Shown piece by piece: positions 15,212 to 24,310 of a DNA stretch of 64,000 nt (position 1 is the stretch's first letter; the number at the start of each line of letters is the position of its first letter). Source of the DNA: Paenibacillus polymyxa M1 (GTDB lineage Bacteria > Bacillota > Bacilli > Paenibacillales > Paenibacillaceae); NCBI RefSeq assembly GCF_000237325.1, contig NC_017542.1, positions 2,383,501-2,447,500 of the forward strand, read 5' to 3'. A program made the translations under genes and the position numbers. The notes under the pieces were generated by a model that was given only the letters and a program-made list of their open reading frames with translations, had not been told where the DNA came from and did no database searches.

Positions 15212-16936
15212 ATGTTGAAAAAAGGTATTATTTTACTTAGCAGTCTGCTTCTAGCGAGTTCTACCTTGCTGGCAGCTTGCTCTAACGGTGGATCGGATAG
15301 CACCAACAATACTACTGCCCAAAATAATGGGGACACACAGACAACTGCTATAGCGCAGCCATTAACAAGTCTGGTAAAGGCTTCTGATATGTCCAAATTG
15401 CCGGAAGTGTCTAAAAAAAGAAACGACACCATTATTGTCGGCCTGACTGACCCGGCCGGGGTATTCACTCCGTATTTTAATCAAAGCGGCTATGACGGCA
15501 ACGTCATTTCGCAGTTATGGACTCCGCTGGTGACCGTAGACGAAAAAGGGCTTCCACTGCCCAATCTAGCGAAGAGTTGGGATATTTCCAAGGATAATCT
15601 GACGTATACGTTTCACTTGGTTCCCGGTACCCAATTCAGCGATGGCTCGCCTTTGACAGCAGAGGATGTCGCTTTTACCTGGACGTTGATCTATGACAAA
15701 GCTTATCCTGGCGACAGCCAAATTCGGAAGCTGAACATTAAAGGCGGTAGAGCCTACAGGGAAGGCAAGGCAAAGCAAATTGATGGAATTAAGGTAATCG
15801 ATCCACAGACTATTTCAGTAACATTGGAAAAGCCGAACGCGCTGGCTCTAACCATTCTCGGTGAATATGTGCTGTCCAAAGCTTACTACGGCAAGGATTA
15901 TAAGTTCGGACAGCTGGATTATTTTAAAAATCTGCATGGTAGCCCATTGGGGAATGGGGCATATAAGCTTGAAAAATTCATTCCCGGGCAAGAAGTTCGT
16001 CTGGAGGCGAATGATCACTTTTTTAAAGGCAAGCCGAAAACGAAACACTTCATTTATAAGACAGCGGAAGGTGATGCATGGCAATTCATCGAAACAGGTG
16101 ATACCGATTTTGCTTCCTTTACCGCAACGCAGGAAAATATCGACAAGCTGAAAGGGCTTGGCTTTTTGAATATTCTTCCATATACCCCGAGCACCTACGG
16201 ATATTTGCAACTCAATCTGGAAAATGAAAAGCTGAAGGATAAAAAGGTTCGTCAAGCATTGACCTATGGATTGGATCGCAAAAGCATTTATGTTGATGCA
16301 GCACAGGGAGCAGGGGCGGTCGCCAACATTCCGGCTTCTCCTATATTCTGGTCATACACGACCGATGGGATCAATCCATACAACTACGACCCGGAGCAAG
16401 CAAAAAAGCTGCTGGATGAAGCAGGCTGGGTAGAAGGCAGTGACGGCATCCGTGAGAAAAACGGTCAAAAGCTGACCATTCACTTGCTGACCTCTAAACG
16501 TCCGGAAACAGATACGTTTATTGCGCTTGCGGCTGAGAACTATAAAGCGATTGGTGTTGACCTGCAACCGGAAATCTTCGCAGATTTTAATGCGATGGTC
16601 GCTAAAGTAGAAGGCAAAGATTATGATCTCGCGGCCTTCTCGACAGCCATGCTGACAGACCCATCGGATGGAATTGAGCCATTCGTCAATGGTGAAATCA
16701 AGGGATATAACAATCCGAAGCTCAAAGAGCTCTATGAAAAAGGCTTGGCTACGACGAATATAGAAGAACGCAAGAAAATATATAAAGAATTATATGTGCT
16801 GCTAAATGATGAACTCCCTGTTATTTTCACCAACTACAAGAAGACAGTATATGCTTACAATGGTCGGATGGAACATGTAAAGGTCAGCCCATTCATTGGC
16901 TTGTCTGGTAATCTGTTCGAATGGTCCCTTAAATAA
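15212..16936 (+). CDS. Oligopeptide/dipeptide ABC transporter, binding lipoprotein
   Basis: A 574-aa SBP_bac_5 family protein. MLKKGIILLSSLLLASSTLL followed by AAC23 is a lipoprotein signal. A Ser/Asn/Thr-rich linker follows, then the body with PLLTVDEKG-type entry (PLVTVDEKGLPLPNLAKSWD), TYTFHLVPGTQFSDGSPLTAEDVAFTW (family signature) and VRQALTYGLDRKSIY. Family members capture di- to oligopeptides, or nickel or glutathione in some subgroups. It is the first gene of a five-gene transporter operon with its own promoter, and an intercistronic hairpin follows it. Confidence 0.92.
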   Translation: MLKKGIILLSSLLLASSTLLAACSNGGSDSTNNTTAQNNGDTQTTAIAQPLTSLVKASDMSKLPEVSKKRNDTIIVGLTDPAGVFTPYFNQSGYDGNVISQLWTPLVTVDEKGLPLPNLAKSWDISKDNLTYTFHLVPGTQFSDGSPLTAEDVAFTWTLIYDKAYPGDSQIRKLNIKGGRAYREGKAKQIDGIKVIDPQTISVTLEKPNALALTILGEYVLSKAYYGKDYKFGQLDYFKNLHGSPLGNGAYKLEKFIPGQEVRLEANDHFFKGKPKTKHFIYKTAEGDAWQFIETGDTDFASFTATQENIDKLKGLGFLNILPYTPSTYGYLQLNLENEKLKDKKVRQALTYGLDRKSIYVDAAQGAGAVANIPASPIFWSYTTDGINPYNYDPEQAKKLLDEAGWVEGSDGIREKNGQKLTIHLLTSKRPETDTFIALAAENYKAIGVDLQPEIFADFNAMVAKVEGKDYDLAAFSTAMLTDPSDGIEPFVNGEIKGYNNPKLKELYEKGLATTNIEERKKIYKELYVLLNDELPVIFTNYKKTVYAYNGRMEHVKVSPFIGLSGNLFEWSLK

Positions 16937-16950
16937 GCCACCTTTGCAGG

Positions 16951-16985
16951 CCCCTTGTGAAGAACGCCAGGTTCGGATCAAGGGG
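16951..16985 (+). other. Intercistronic stem-loop after the peptide-binding protein gene
   Basis: CCCCTTG (16951-16957) and CAAGGGG (16979-16985), with inner GAAC/GTTC pairing, form a hairpin without a U-run between the binding-protein and permease genes. It parallels the hairpin at 5021-5057 and likely sets unequal expression of the two segments. Confidence 0.6.
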
Positions 16986-17043
16986 TCTCCCAAATGGAGG
17001 ATGCGTAATGGGTAGCCCGACCATGAATTGAAAGGAGTCTGTC

Positions 17044-17997
17044 ATGAGCTCGTTTTTAACGAAAAGACTGTCGTATATGATTATTATTTTGTTGGCCGCT
17101 TCAATGATGATTTTTTTCCTGTATGCCATGACACCGGGAGATTTCATTAGCGGTAATCTGAAGCTATCGCCAGAGAGAAAGGCGGAGCTCAGGGAAATTT
17201 ACGGGTTGAATAAGCCTATTCTTGAACGCTACGGAAACTGGCTAGGCAACGCGCTGCATGGTAATTTCGGCTATTCGCTCGCCCAACAGAAACCAGTGCT
17301 GACCTTGTTTAATGAATATATCTGGAACTCGTTCTTGTTAGCCATTGTATCGACTTTCCTGACCTGGCTGATTGCGGTCATTATTGGTGTAGTAGCTGCT
17401 TACAAGCAGTATTCATGGTTCGATACGTTGGTCATGGTGTTAATTTTTGCCGCGATGTCTGTTCCATCTTTTTTTATTGGACTATATCTAATCAAAATTG
17501 CGGCGGTCGATCTGAAGTGGCTGCCACCGGGCAGCATGCTTAATACGGGCAGTAACGCTACAGGCTTGGAGTATGTGAAGGAGGTTCTCCAGCACATGAC
17601 CTTGCCGGTGATCGTAATGACACTGCTGGGATTGGGTTCGCTGACCCGCTACTTCCGCAGCAATATGATCGACGTGATCCAGCAGGACTATGTCCGCACA
17701 GCCCGTGCAAAGGGCTTAAAGGAAAGAAAGGTGCTTTTTACACACGCATTGAGAAATGCATTATTGCCTGCGATTACGCTCGTTGGCTTTGAATTGCCTG
17801 CGCTGTTTGGCGGATCTCTGATTATTGAAAAGATTTTTAACTGGCCCGGGATCGGTCAGTTGTACATGCAATCCTTTTCGCTTCGGGATTATCCGCTGCT
17901 TATGGGCTTTACGATGTTAATTGCCATATTGAGCGTGATCGGGACGCTGTTATCCGATATTTTGTATCGCATTGCTGACCCGCGTGTGAAAGTGTAG
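17044..17997 (+). CDS. Oligopeptide ABC transporter permease (DppB/OppB type)
   Basis: A 317-aa permease with N-terminal LTKRLSYMIIILLAASMMIFF helix, the family's MTPGDF segment and about six membrane helices. The EAA-loop is DYVRTARAKGLKERKVLFTHALRNALLP, followed by GGSLIIEKIFNWPGIGQL, diagnostic for the DppB/OppB class. GAAAGGAG precedes the ATG. It would pair with the 18013-18939 product. Confidence 0.92.
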   Translation: MSSFLTKRLSYMIIILLAASMMIFFLYAMTPGDFISGNLKLSPERKAELREIYGLNKPILERYGNWLGNALHGNFGYSLAQQKPVLTLFNEYIWNSFLLAIVSTFLTWLIAVIIGVVAAYKQYSWFDTLVMVLIFAAMSVPSFFIGLYLIKIAAVDLKWLPPGSMLNTGSNATGLEYVKEVLQHMTLPVIVMTLLGLGSLTRYFRSNMIDVIQQDYVRTARAKGLKERKVLFTHALRNALLPAITLVGFELPALFGGSLIIEKIFNWPGIGQLYMQSFSLRDYPLLMGFTMLIAILSVIGTLLSDILYRIADPRVKV

Positions 17998-18012
17998 TAA
18001 GGGGGCTAAGGA

Positions 18013-18939
18013 ATGTCATCCGTGAGCAGTAATTTGAGCACGAGCAACAGCAGACTGCGCACAACTGCCAAATCTTCAATGTGGCAGCAAGCGCTCCGGC
18101 AGCTGTTCAGAAACAAGCTTGCTATGGCTGGACTACTCGTCGTGGTATTTATGTTTTTGCTCTGTTTTATCGGTCCGTTATTTTCTCCTTATTCCGATAA
18201 CAAAACGAACATATTAATAATGAACAAAGCGCCGAATATCCATCACTGGCTAGGAACAGACAAGCTGGGACGGGATGTGCTGACACGTGTGATGCAGGCA
18301 GGTCAAATTTCTCTTACTGTGGGTTTGGCTTCTATGGTGTTGTCTGTTTTTTTAGGAGCAACGCTAGGGGTTATATCCGCCTATTTTCGCGGAATTGCGG
18401 ATCAAATCATTATGCGCATTGCCGATTTGCTGCTGACTATACCCAGTTTACCATTGCTATTTATTATGGGGGCGCTGTTATCTGACTGGAAGGTTCCGCC
18501 TGATCAACGGATGTATATCGTCATGTTGATGCTGAGTCTAGTCAACTGGCCGGGGATTGCACGGATGGTGAGAGGTCAGATGCTTAGTTTACGGGAACGT
18601 GAATTTATGCAAGCCGCGACGGTGCTAGGACTATCGAATCGCCGAAAGCTCTTTAAGCATCTGCTGCCGAATATTTTGCCGTTGCTGATCGTTATCGCTA
18701 CATTGAATATTGGCGGAGCTATCTTGAGTGAATCTGTACTTAGCTTCTTTGGTCTTGGGGTGCTGCCCACGACACCGACTTGGGGCAATATGATTGATGC
18801 TGCCAACAATGTATTGGATTTTCAGCAACGACCTTGGTTGTGGATACCGCCAGGCCTGTCTATTTTTGCTACAGTCATCGCTATTAATATTTTTGGTGAC
18901 GGGCTGCGGGATGTACTCGACCCGAAACATAAGAGGTAG
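18013..18939 (+). CDS. Oligopeptide ABC transporter permease (DppC/OppC type)
   Basis: A 308-aa second permease. N-terminal OppC segment (WQQALRQLFRNKLAMAGLLVVVF), HHWLGTDKLGRDVLTRVMQAGQISL and EAA-loop REFMQAATVLGLSNRRKLFKHLLPN are characteristic, with LSFFGLGVLPTTPTWGNMI near the end. It follows the first permease by 15 bases with AAGGGGGC as ribosome binding site. Confidence 0.93.
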   Translation: MSSVSSNLSTSNSRLRTTAKSSMWQQALRQLFRNKLAMAGLLVVVFMFLLCFIGPLFSPYSDNKTNILIMNKAPNIHHWLGTDKLGRDVLTRVMQAGQISLTVGLASMVLSVFLGATLGVISAYFRGIADQIIMRIADLLLTIPSLPLLFIMGALLSDWKVPPDQRMYIVMLMLSLVNWPGIARMVRGQMLSLREREFMQAATVLGLSNRRKLFKHLLPNILPLLIVIATLNIGGAILSESVLSFFGLGVLPTTPTWGNMIDAANNVLDFQQRPWLWIPPGLSIFATVIAINIFGDGLRDVLDPKHKR

Positions 18940-18952
18940 GTGATCATGCACC

Positions 18953-19936
18953 ATGGACAATTTACTTTCTATTGAACATTTAAGCACTCATTTTTATACA
19001 GAAGAAGGAACGGTCAAAGCGGTGGATGATATCAGCTTTCGCGTGAAGCCGGGGGAGACGGTATGCATTGTGGGTGAATCGGGCTGCGGCAAAAGTATTA
19101 CCGCCATGTCGATCATGGGCCTGATTCAGAGTCCCGGTGGTAAAGTGGCAGGTGGAAGTATCCGTTTTGAGGAAACCGATCTGCTAGAGCTTAGTAGAAA
19201 TGAGATGCGCACGATTCGCGGACATGAAATCTCCATGATTTTTCAGGAGCCGATGTCTTCATTAAATCCGGTTATGACCATTGGTGAACAACTGTCGGAG
19301 CCACTGATTGAGCACTTAAAGATGGGCCGAAAGCAAGCTCGCAAGCGGGCACTGGAGTTGGTTGAACAGGTCGGTATATCCCGACCGGAGCAGATATTAA
19401 AAAGCTATCCCGATGAACTGAGCGGAGGGATGCTGCAGCGCATTATGATTGCCATTGCTGTTTCTTGCGGTCCAAAGCTGCTTATTGCGGATGAGCCGAC
19501 CACGGCACTGGATGTAACAATTCAGGCACAGATTCTCGACATGCTGCGTGAATTTAAAGCCCAGTCCAATATGTCGCTTATGCTGATCACCCATGATTTG
19601 GGTGTTGTTGCGGAGATGGCAGATTATGTAATTGTGATGTATGCGGGCAAGATCGTCGAGGAAGGCGAAGTGGTGCAGCTATTCAATCACCCCAAGCATC
19701 CCTATACACAAGGCTTGCTCAAGTCCAAACCGGTGCTTAATCAGCGCCAAAAGGAGCTGTATTCCATCCCTGGGCAGGTGCCTAATCCGCTAGAGCTGAC
19801 GACGTCCTGTTATTTTCATGACCGCTGTGGGCATTGTATGGACATTTGTCGTATAAAGGAGCCTACATTAAAAGAAGTTGCAGCTCAGCAGAAAGCATCC
19901 TGCTGGTTGTATGAGGAGGCGGTTGTTCATGGCTGA
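18953..19936 (+). CDS. Oligopeptide ABC transporter ATPase (DppD/OppD type)
   Basis: A 327-aa ATPase with Walker A GESGCGKS, signature LSGGMLQR, Walker B LLIADEPTTALDV, H-loop LITHDLGVVAEMAD and the Cys-containing C-terminal oligopeptide extension (TSCYFHDRCGHCMDIC). The Cys-rich tail may hold an iron-sulfur cluster in some homologues. The signature has Met-Leu instead of Gln-Arg after SGG, common in OppD. The next gene starts within its last bases. Confidence 0.93.
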   Translation: MDNLLSIEHLSTHFYTEEGTVKAVDDISFRVKPGETVCIVGESGCGKSITAMSIMGLIQSPGGKVAGGSIRFEETDLLELSRNEMRTIRGHEISMIFQEPMSSLNPVMTIGEQLSEPLIEHLKMGRKQARKRALELVEQVGISRPEQILKSYPDELSGGMLQRIMIAIAVSCGPKLLIADEPTTALDVTIQAQILDMLREFKAQSNMSLMLITHDLGVVAEMADYVIVMYAGKIVEEGEVVQLFNHPKHPYTQGLLKSKPVLNQRQKELYSIPGQVPNPLELTTSCYFHDRCGHCMDICRIKEPTLKEVAAQQKASCWLYEEAVVHG

Positions 19937-20897
19937 GCCGTTGCTGGAAATAGACCGTTTAAAAACGTACTTCCCGGTGAAGTCGGGGTTTATGAACCGT
20001 ACTTCAGGACATGTGCGGGCAGTAGACGATATAAGCTTTACGATCCGTCAGGGTGAAACCTTTGGCCTGGTGGGGGAATCGGGGAGCGGTAAAAGCACGG
20101 TGGGCCGCACGATTGTTAGATTGACGGATAAAACAGATGGTACCGTCAAATACAAAGGGGTGGATCTCCACAGCTTGTCAGCCAAAGGGATGCAGGAATT
20201 TCGTCCCAAAATTCAGCTGATCTTTCAAGACCCGTACAGCTCGCTGAATCCGCGTGTACGAATCGGAGATGCCATTGGTGAGGCGCTGCTCGACCACGGT
20301 ATAGCTACCAAAGAAGAGGTCCGGCAGATCGTGCTGGACGTGCTCAAGCTGTGCGGATTGTCGGAATATCATATCGACCGTTTCCCACATGAATTTTCAG
20401 GAGGTCAACGTCAACGGATCGGCATTGCCCGCGCGTTGGCGCTCCAACCGGATCTGATCATCGCTGATGAGCCGGTGTCAGCGCTGGATGTGTCCATCCA
20501 GGCACAGATTATTAACCTCTTTGCTAAATTGCAGGCCGAGCGGGGGCTGACATATTTGTTCATCTCTCACGATTTAAGTGTAGTTGAACATTTATGTTCC
20601 CGTATTGGCGTGATGTACCTAGGCTCTATGGTCGAAACAGCTTCGCGTGACGAGCTATTCGGCAATCCGCTGCATCCGTATACGAAGGCGTTGCTGTCGG
20701 CTGTGCCTATTCCGGTGCCGAAGCTGAAAAGAGAACGTATTTTGCTAAAGGGGGATATTCCAAGTCCGGTGAATCCGCCTTCGGGCTGCAAGTTTCATAC
20801 TCGCTGCCCCTTTGCAATCGACCGTTGCTCTCAAGAGATTCCACGCTATCGTGAAGCTCGTCCAGATCACTGGGTGGCTTGCCATTTGGCTGAATGA
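19929..20897 (+). CDS. Oligopeptide ABC transporter ATPase (DppF/OppF type)
   Basis: A 322-aa partner ATPase: Walker [10 protein letters not shown], signature FSGGQRQR, Walker [18 protein letters not shown]-loop [10 protein letters not shown] and C-terminal [16 protein letters not shown]. The ATG at 19929, with GAGGAGG about 10 bases upstream, is preferred to upstream in-frame starts; it overlaps the previous stop by 8 bases, implying coupling. It is the last gene of the operon. Confidence 0.93.
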   Translation: MAEPLLEIDRLKTYFPVKSGFMNRTSGHVRAVDDISFTIRQGETFGLVGESGSGKSTVGRTIVRLTDKTDGTVKYKGVDLHSLSAKGMQEFRPKIQLIFQDPYSSLNPRVRIGDAIGEALLDHGIATKEEVRQIVLDVLKLCGLSEYHIDRFPHEFSGGQRQRIGIARALALQPDLIIADEPVSALDVSIQAQIINLFAKLQAERGLTYLFISHDLSVVEHLCSRIGVMYLGSMVETASRDELFGNPLHPYTKALLSAVPIPVPKLKRERILLKGDIPSPVNPPSGCKFHTRCPFAIDRCSQEIPRYREARPDHWVACHLAE

Positions 20898-20922
20898 ACG
20901 AAGTTAAGTCAGCAAGTTTTGC

Positions 20923-20985
20923 AGCCGTTGACACAGCAGAACGTTCACCGCAATAAAAAGGTTCTGCTAGATCAACGGCTTTTTG
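20923..20985 (+). terminator. Terminator of the oligopeptide transporter operon
   Basis: Nested arms AGCCGTTGA (20923-20931) with TCAACGGCT (20972-20980) outside and AGCAGAAC/GTTCTGCT inside, followed by TTTTGCTTTG. Confidence 0.8.
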
Positions 20986-21066
20986 CTTTGAGGAATCCGT
21001 AGCTACGATCTTCCGTTTCGTGAGAGTCATGGGGAATCTTTACGATGGAATATATTATCATGAGTA

Positions 21067-21095
21067 TTGATTCTCCTCAGTTGGTTAGGTAGAAT
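21067..21095 (+). promoter_or_regulatory. Candidate SigA promoter of the CDF gene
   Basis: TTGATT (21067-21072) and TAGAAT (21090-21095) with a 17-base spacer, giving a leader of about 80 bases. Confidence 0.5.
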
Positions 21096-21129
21096 ATGGA
21101 CGGGTTAAAAATAATACATAACAAGCGAT

Positions 21130-21158
21130 TACATAATGTGGATATGTCAGATTATGTA
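21130..21158 (+). promoter_or_regulatory. Inverted repeat in the CDF leader
   Basis: TACATAAT (21130-21137) and ATTATGTA (21151-21158) flank 13 bases, ending 7 bases before the AGGAGG ribosome binding site. It could be a repressor operator or an RNA hairpin affecting translation. Confidence 0.4.
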
Positions 21159-21179
21159 TACCTCAGGAGGAGCTACAAG

Positions 21180-22172
21180 ATGGAAGTGAAACAGAGAGAG
21201 GACTCCTTTTGGAGTATGGTCAAAAAAGGAAATAAATCTTCAGGCTCGGCGGCATTGGGTAATACTGGCATTGCCCTGATTAAGGGGATTGCTTTTGCCT
21301 TGACAGGCAGCGGCTCTATGTTTGCTACGATGATGCATTCCATTGCGGATGCGGTGAACCAAATGTTTGTATTTGCGGGCAGTGTATTGGCAGAGAAAAA
21401 ACCTACGAAACGTTTTCCTACCGGCTTCGGACGGGTAATTAATCTTTTTTGTATGGTTGCCGTTATTGTCGTAACGATTATGGCCTACGAAACTGTATTG
21501 GAAGGAGTTCATTTGCTGCAGCATCCGGCCGAATCCGCACAAGGATTTTGGATTAATGTAGTGGTGCTGGTTTTGTCATTGGTGGTTGACGGATTTGTAT
21601 GGAGCAAAGCGATGAAAGAAGTGCTGCATGAATCCAGAGTGGAAGCGAAGGGGCTAGGTATTTTTACCTCTGCCTTTCGTCATGTGGGACGTGCTGCGCC
21701 ACCAACCCGCTTGGTGTTCTATGAGGATTTGGTAGCAACGACAGGCGGGGTACTTGCCCTGCTTGCTGTAGTTGTCACATCGCTGACAGATTTTAAGCTG
21801 CTGGACGGGATTTCGAGTATTCTCATCGGCTGTCTGATGGTCGGTGTAGCTTTCCGGGTCGGTTATGACAACATGGTGGGCTTGATTGGTGTATCTGCAC
21901 CTCCTGATATCGAAGAACGTGTGGCTTCCATTATTTTGGCAGATACACATGTGACCGATATTTCTCAAATGCGTATTTTGCAGGAGGGACGTTACTATCA
22001 CGTCGAAGGGGTGATCGAGCTTACTTCGGGCATGACGCTGGCAGATGCTGATGATATTAAATTTAGAGTCGAGGATGCTCTGCTGCGTGATCCTAATATT
22101 TCAGATGCCGCATTGGGGATTCTAGAGGATGACGGGATTAGAAACTGGAAACAAGAGAAGCCTAAAGCGTAG
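21180..22172 (+). CDS. Cation diffusion facilitator family transporter
   Basis: A 330-aa CDF exporter. SGSAALGNTGIALIKGIAFALTGSGSMFATMMHSIADAVNQ carries the helix-2 metal-site pattern (HSIAD), and RLVFYEDLVATTGGVLALLAVV the helix-5 pattern (ED in place of the usual HxxxD). The C-terminal cytoplasmic domain (VSAPPDIEERVASII ... HVEGVIELTSGMTLADADDI) is the CDF dimer domain. Members export Zn, Mn or Fe in exchange for protons. The ATG at 21180 with AGGAGG upstream is preferred over the longer frame from 21096. This subgroup has an extended loop (EVLHESRVEAKGLGIFTSAFRHVG). Metal specificity cannot be assigned by eye. Confidence 0.88.
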   Translation: MEVKQREDSFWSMVKKGNKSSGSAALGNTGIALIKGIAFALTGSGSMFATMMHSIADAVNQMFVFAGSVLAEKKPTKRFPTGFGRVINLFCMVAVIVVTIMAYETVLEGVHLLQHPAESAQGFWINVVVLVLSLVVDGFVWSKAMKEVLHESRVEAKGLGIFTSAFRHVGRAAPPTRLVFYEDLVATTGGVLALLAVVVTSLTDFKLLDGISSILIGCLMVGVAFRVGYDNMVGLIGVSAPPDIEERVASIILADTHVTDISQMRILQEGRYYHVEGVIELTSGMTLADADDIKFRVEDALLRDPNISDAALGILEDDGIRNWKQEKPKA

Positions 22173-22220
22173 AAAAATGGACCAAAGCGAATCTGGACGG
22201 AACTCAAGAACGTAAATAAG

Positions 22221-22260
22221 AACCTTCATGACCACGACAACGTGGCGTGGAGGTTTTTTT
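22221..22260 (+). terminator. Terminator after the CDF gene
   Basis: CCTTCATG-A-CCACG and CGTGG-CGTGGAGG fold around ACAA, followed by TTTTTTT. Confidence 0.75.
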
Positions 22261-22290
22261 ATATTTTTCCAATTATATTCTTACCCCCCT

Positions 22291-22319
22291 TTGAATTTAG
22301 GCAGATTGTTAGATACAAT
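22291..22319 (+). promoter_or_regulatory. SigA promoter of the glycan-degradation cluster
   Basis: TTGAAT (22291-22296), 17-base spacer, TACAAT (22314-22319), about 50 bases before the first gene's start. Confidence 0.65.
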
Positions 22320-22377
22320 GAAAGCGTTAACAAAAAAAGAAAGTGAAACGAATGCTTCTCATGGGGAGGAAATGCGA

Positions 22378-24294
22378 ATGAGTCTTCTGAAGGAGGCTTG
22401 GCCTGCTTCGCGGCTCGTCAACGCGCTGGCTGGCGGAGTGCAGAATTCGGCAAGACAACGGTTAAGGAGCAATTGGACCCAAAGGCTGCGGGCAACTGTC
22501 GATGAACCGGCATACGCCGAGCTTTGGAAGGACATCGAACGTATCTGCAATGATGTTCGGGAAGCACCACGGCTTGAACTACCGTTGTCTCTGTTCCAGC
22601 AATTTGCTAATACAGGGGAGCGCAAGCCGTATGAGGATGTATACTTTGAACGGCGCGGACGACTGGTTGCTATCGTGCTGGCAGCAGTTGCCGATCCGGA
22701 GCATCGGAAGATGAGAGAGGTGGAAAGCGGACTGCTGGACATATGCACCGAGTACACTTGGGCGCTTCCTGCACATGTCAACGAAGAGGACACTGTAACA
22801 CCGCCTTGGCAGCAGGTGGATTTATTCGCATCAGAAACAGCGCAAATGCTGGTTGAAATTTTATTGCTACTTGGAGAACGACTGGCTGATCACGTAGTCG
22901 TTCAGGTACACAAAGAGGTTGAACGCCGTGTACTGGAACCTGTGTTTTGGCAGCCTCACCATTTTGAGTGGGAAACGGCAGAGCATAACTGGTCGGCAGT
23001 ATGCGCTTCAGGTTGCGGAATTGCTGCATTGCTGCTGGCAAAAGACGACTTTTCCAGAGCGGTAGCCATCGAGCGTATGCTGGGTGCACTGGATTGTTTT
23101 TTGGCAGGCTACAGAGAGGACGGGGGATGTCCCGAAGGCGTAGGTTACTGGGTGTATGGCTTTGGGTATTTTATATATTTTGCCGATATGCTGCGTGAGT
23201 TTACCGAGGGAGCTGTGGATATTTTGAACTCAGAAAAGGTAAGACAAATCGCAGCCTTTGCAGAACGAGTCCATCTGTCAGACGGTATTTTCGCTAATTA
23301 TTCAGATAGTAGTGAAACTGAACGGTTGCCTTCTGGACTCATCTCTCATGTGAATTTTTTGCAAGGACGCCCATCTACACTCCCCTTTCGGGTACCTGGT
23401 TTGTTGGAAGATCCGTGTCGCCGCTGGGCTCATGTATTGCGTAACCTAGTCTGGACCAATCCCTTGGTATATGGATGCGGTGAAGCCGTAATCGATTATT
23501 TGCCGCAACTCGGCTGGTTGATGTGCCGCAGCCTCTGCTCTAGTCATCATGGATCTGGGGGACAGCAGGATAACCCAGGTGCCGCACTTGCATTTTCAGC
23601 CAAGGCTGGGCATAACAATGAGCCGCACAATCATAATGATCTTGGACACTTCATCCTTCATGGCGGTGGCGAAAATCTACTCTGTGATCTAGGAGCAGGC
23701 TTGTACACGAAGGCCTATTTTTCACCAGGACGGGAGTCGATTATCAACATTTCCTCCAGCGGTCATTCCGTGCCTATCATTAATGGAGTCACGCAGCAAT
23801 CCGGAGCAAAGGCAAGGGCGGTTGTGCTGGATATTGCTATGGATGAGCAGGAGGGAGCACAGACAGTTACAAGCTTTAAGCTCGATTTGACATCTGCTTA
23901 TGCTGTAGATGAATTGGTTGTTTTCACTCGCTCCTTTGCCTGGAGTGTGCCGGAGGGTAACGAGGGAGCAAGGCTTACTGTCACAGATCATTTTGAGTTT
24001 GAGACGTCTGGTATGAACGTGAAGCCGTGGGAGGTGGAGGAGCTTTTGATCAGCCGTATTCAGCCTCATACAGGAGTAGGCTTCGTGGAATGGAAGGGAA
24101 CGAACGCAGTGGTTAGGCTAGATTATGATGCTGGCGTGCTGAGACAGCGGCTGGAGGCTGTGAAGCATATAGATCATGACGGAGTGGCTTTTGTGTTTTA
24201 TAAGACATCACTGCAACTAGACTCTAATCGCTGGAACGGTTCAGCAAGCATCGATTGCAATCTGTTTTTTACCATACATCAATCTTCATGTTGA
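22378..24294 (+). CDS. Heparinase II/III-family polysaccharide lyase-like protein
   Basis: A 638-aa protein with an N-terminal alpha-toroid (about residues 1-350) and a heparinase II/III-type beta domain. The key segment near residues 408-435, GHNNEPHNHNDLGHFILHGG followed by LLCDLGAG, is the HxHxD/DxG pattern of the family. Such enzymes cleave uronic-acid polysaccharides by beta-elimination. No signal peptide is visible, so it probably acts on imported oligosaccharides in the cytoplasm. The start at 22378 is chosen because GGGGAGGA is 7 bases upstream; an ATG at 22318 lacks a ribosome binding site. It forms an operon with the following two genes. Confidence 0.8.
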   Translation: MSLLKEAWPASRLVNALAGGVQNSARQRLRSNWTQRLRATVDEPAYAELWKDIERICNDVREAPRLELPLSLFQQFANTGERKPYEDVYFERRGRLVAIVLAAVADPEHRKMREVESGLLDICTEYTWALPAHVNEEDTVTPPWQQVDLFASETAQMLVEILLLLGERLADHVVVQVHKEVERRVLEPVFWQPHHFEWETAEHNWSAVCASGCGIAALLLAKDDFSRAVAIERMLGALDCFLAGYREDGGCPEGVGYWVYGFGYFIYFADMLREFTEGAVDILNSEKVRQIAAFAERVHLSDGIFANYSDSSETERLPSGLISHVNFLQGRPSTLPFRVPGLLEDPCRRWAHVLRNLVWTNPLVYGCGEAVIDYLPQLGWLMCRSLCSSHHGSGGQQDNPGAALAFSAKAGHNNEPHNHNDLGHFILHGGGENLLCDLGAGLYTKAYFSPGRESIINISSSGHSVPIINGVTQQSGAKARAVVLDIAMDEQEGAQTVTSFKLDLTSAYAVDELVVFTRSFAWSVPEGNEGARLTVTDHFEFETSGMNVKPWEVEELLISRIQPHTGVGFVEWKGTNAVVRLDYDAGVLRQRLEAVKHIDHDGVAFVFYKTSLQLDSNRWNGSASIDCNLFFTIHQSSC

Positions 24295-24310
24295 ATGGGA
24301 GGCATACAGA

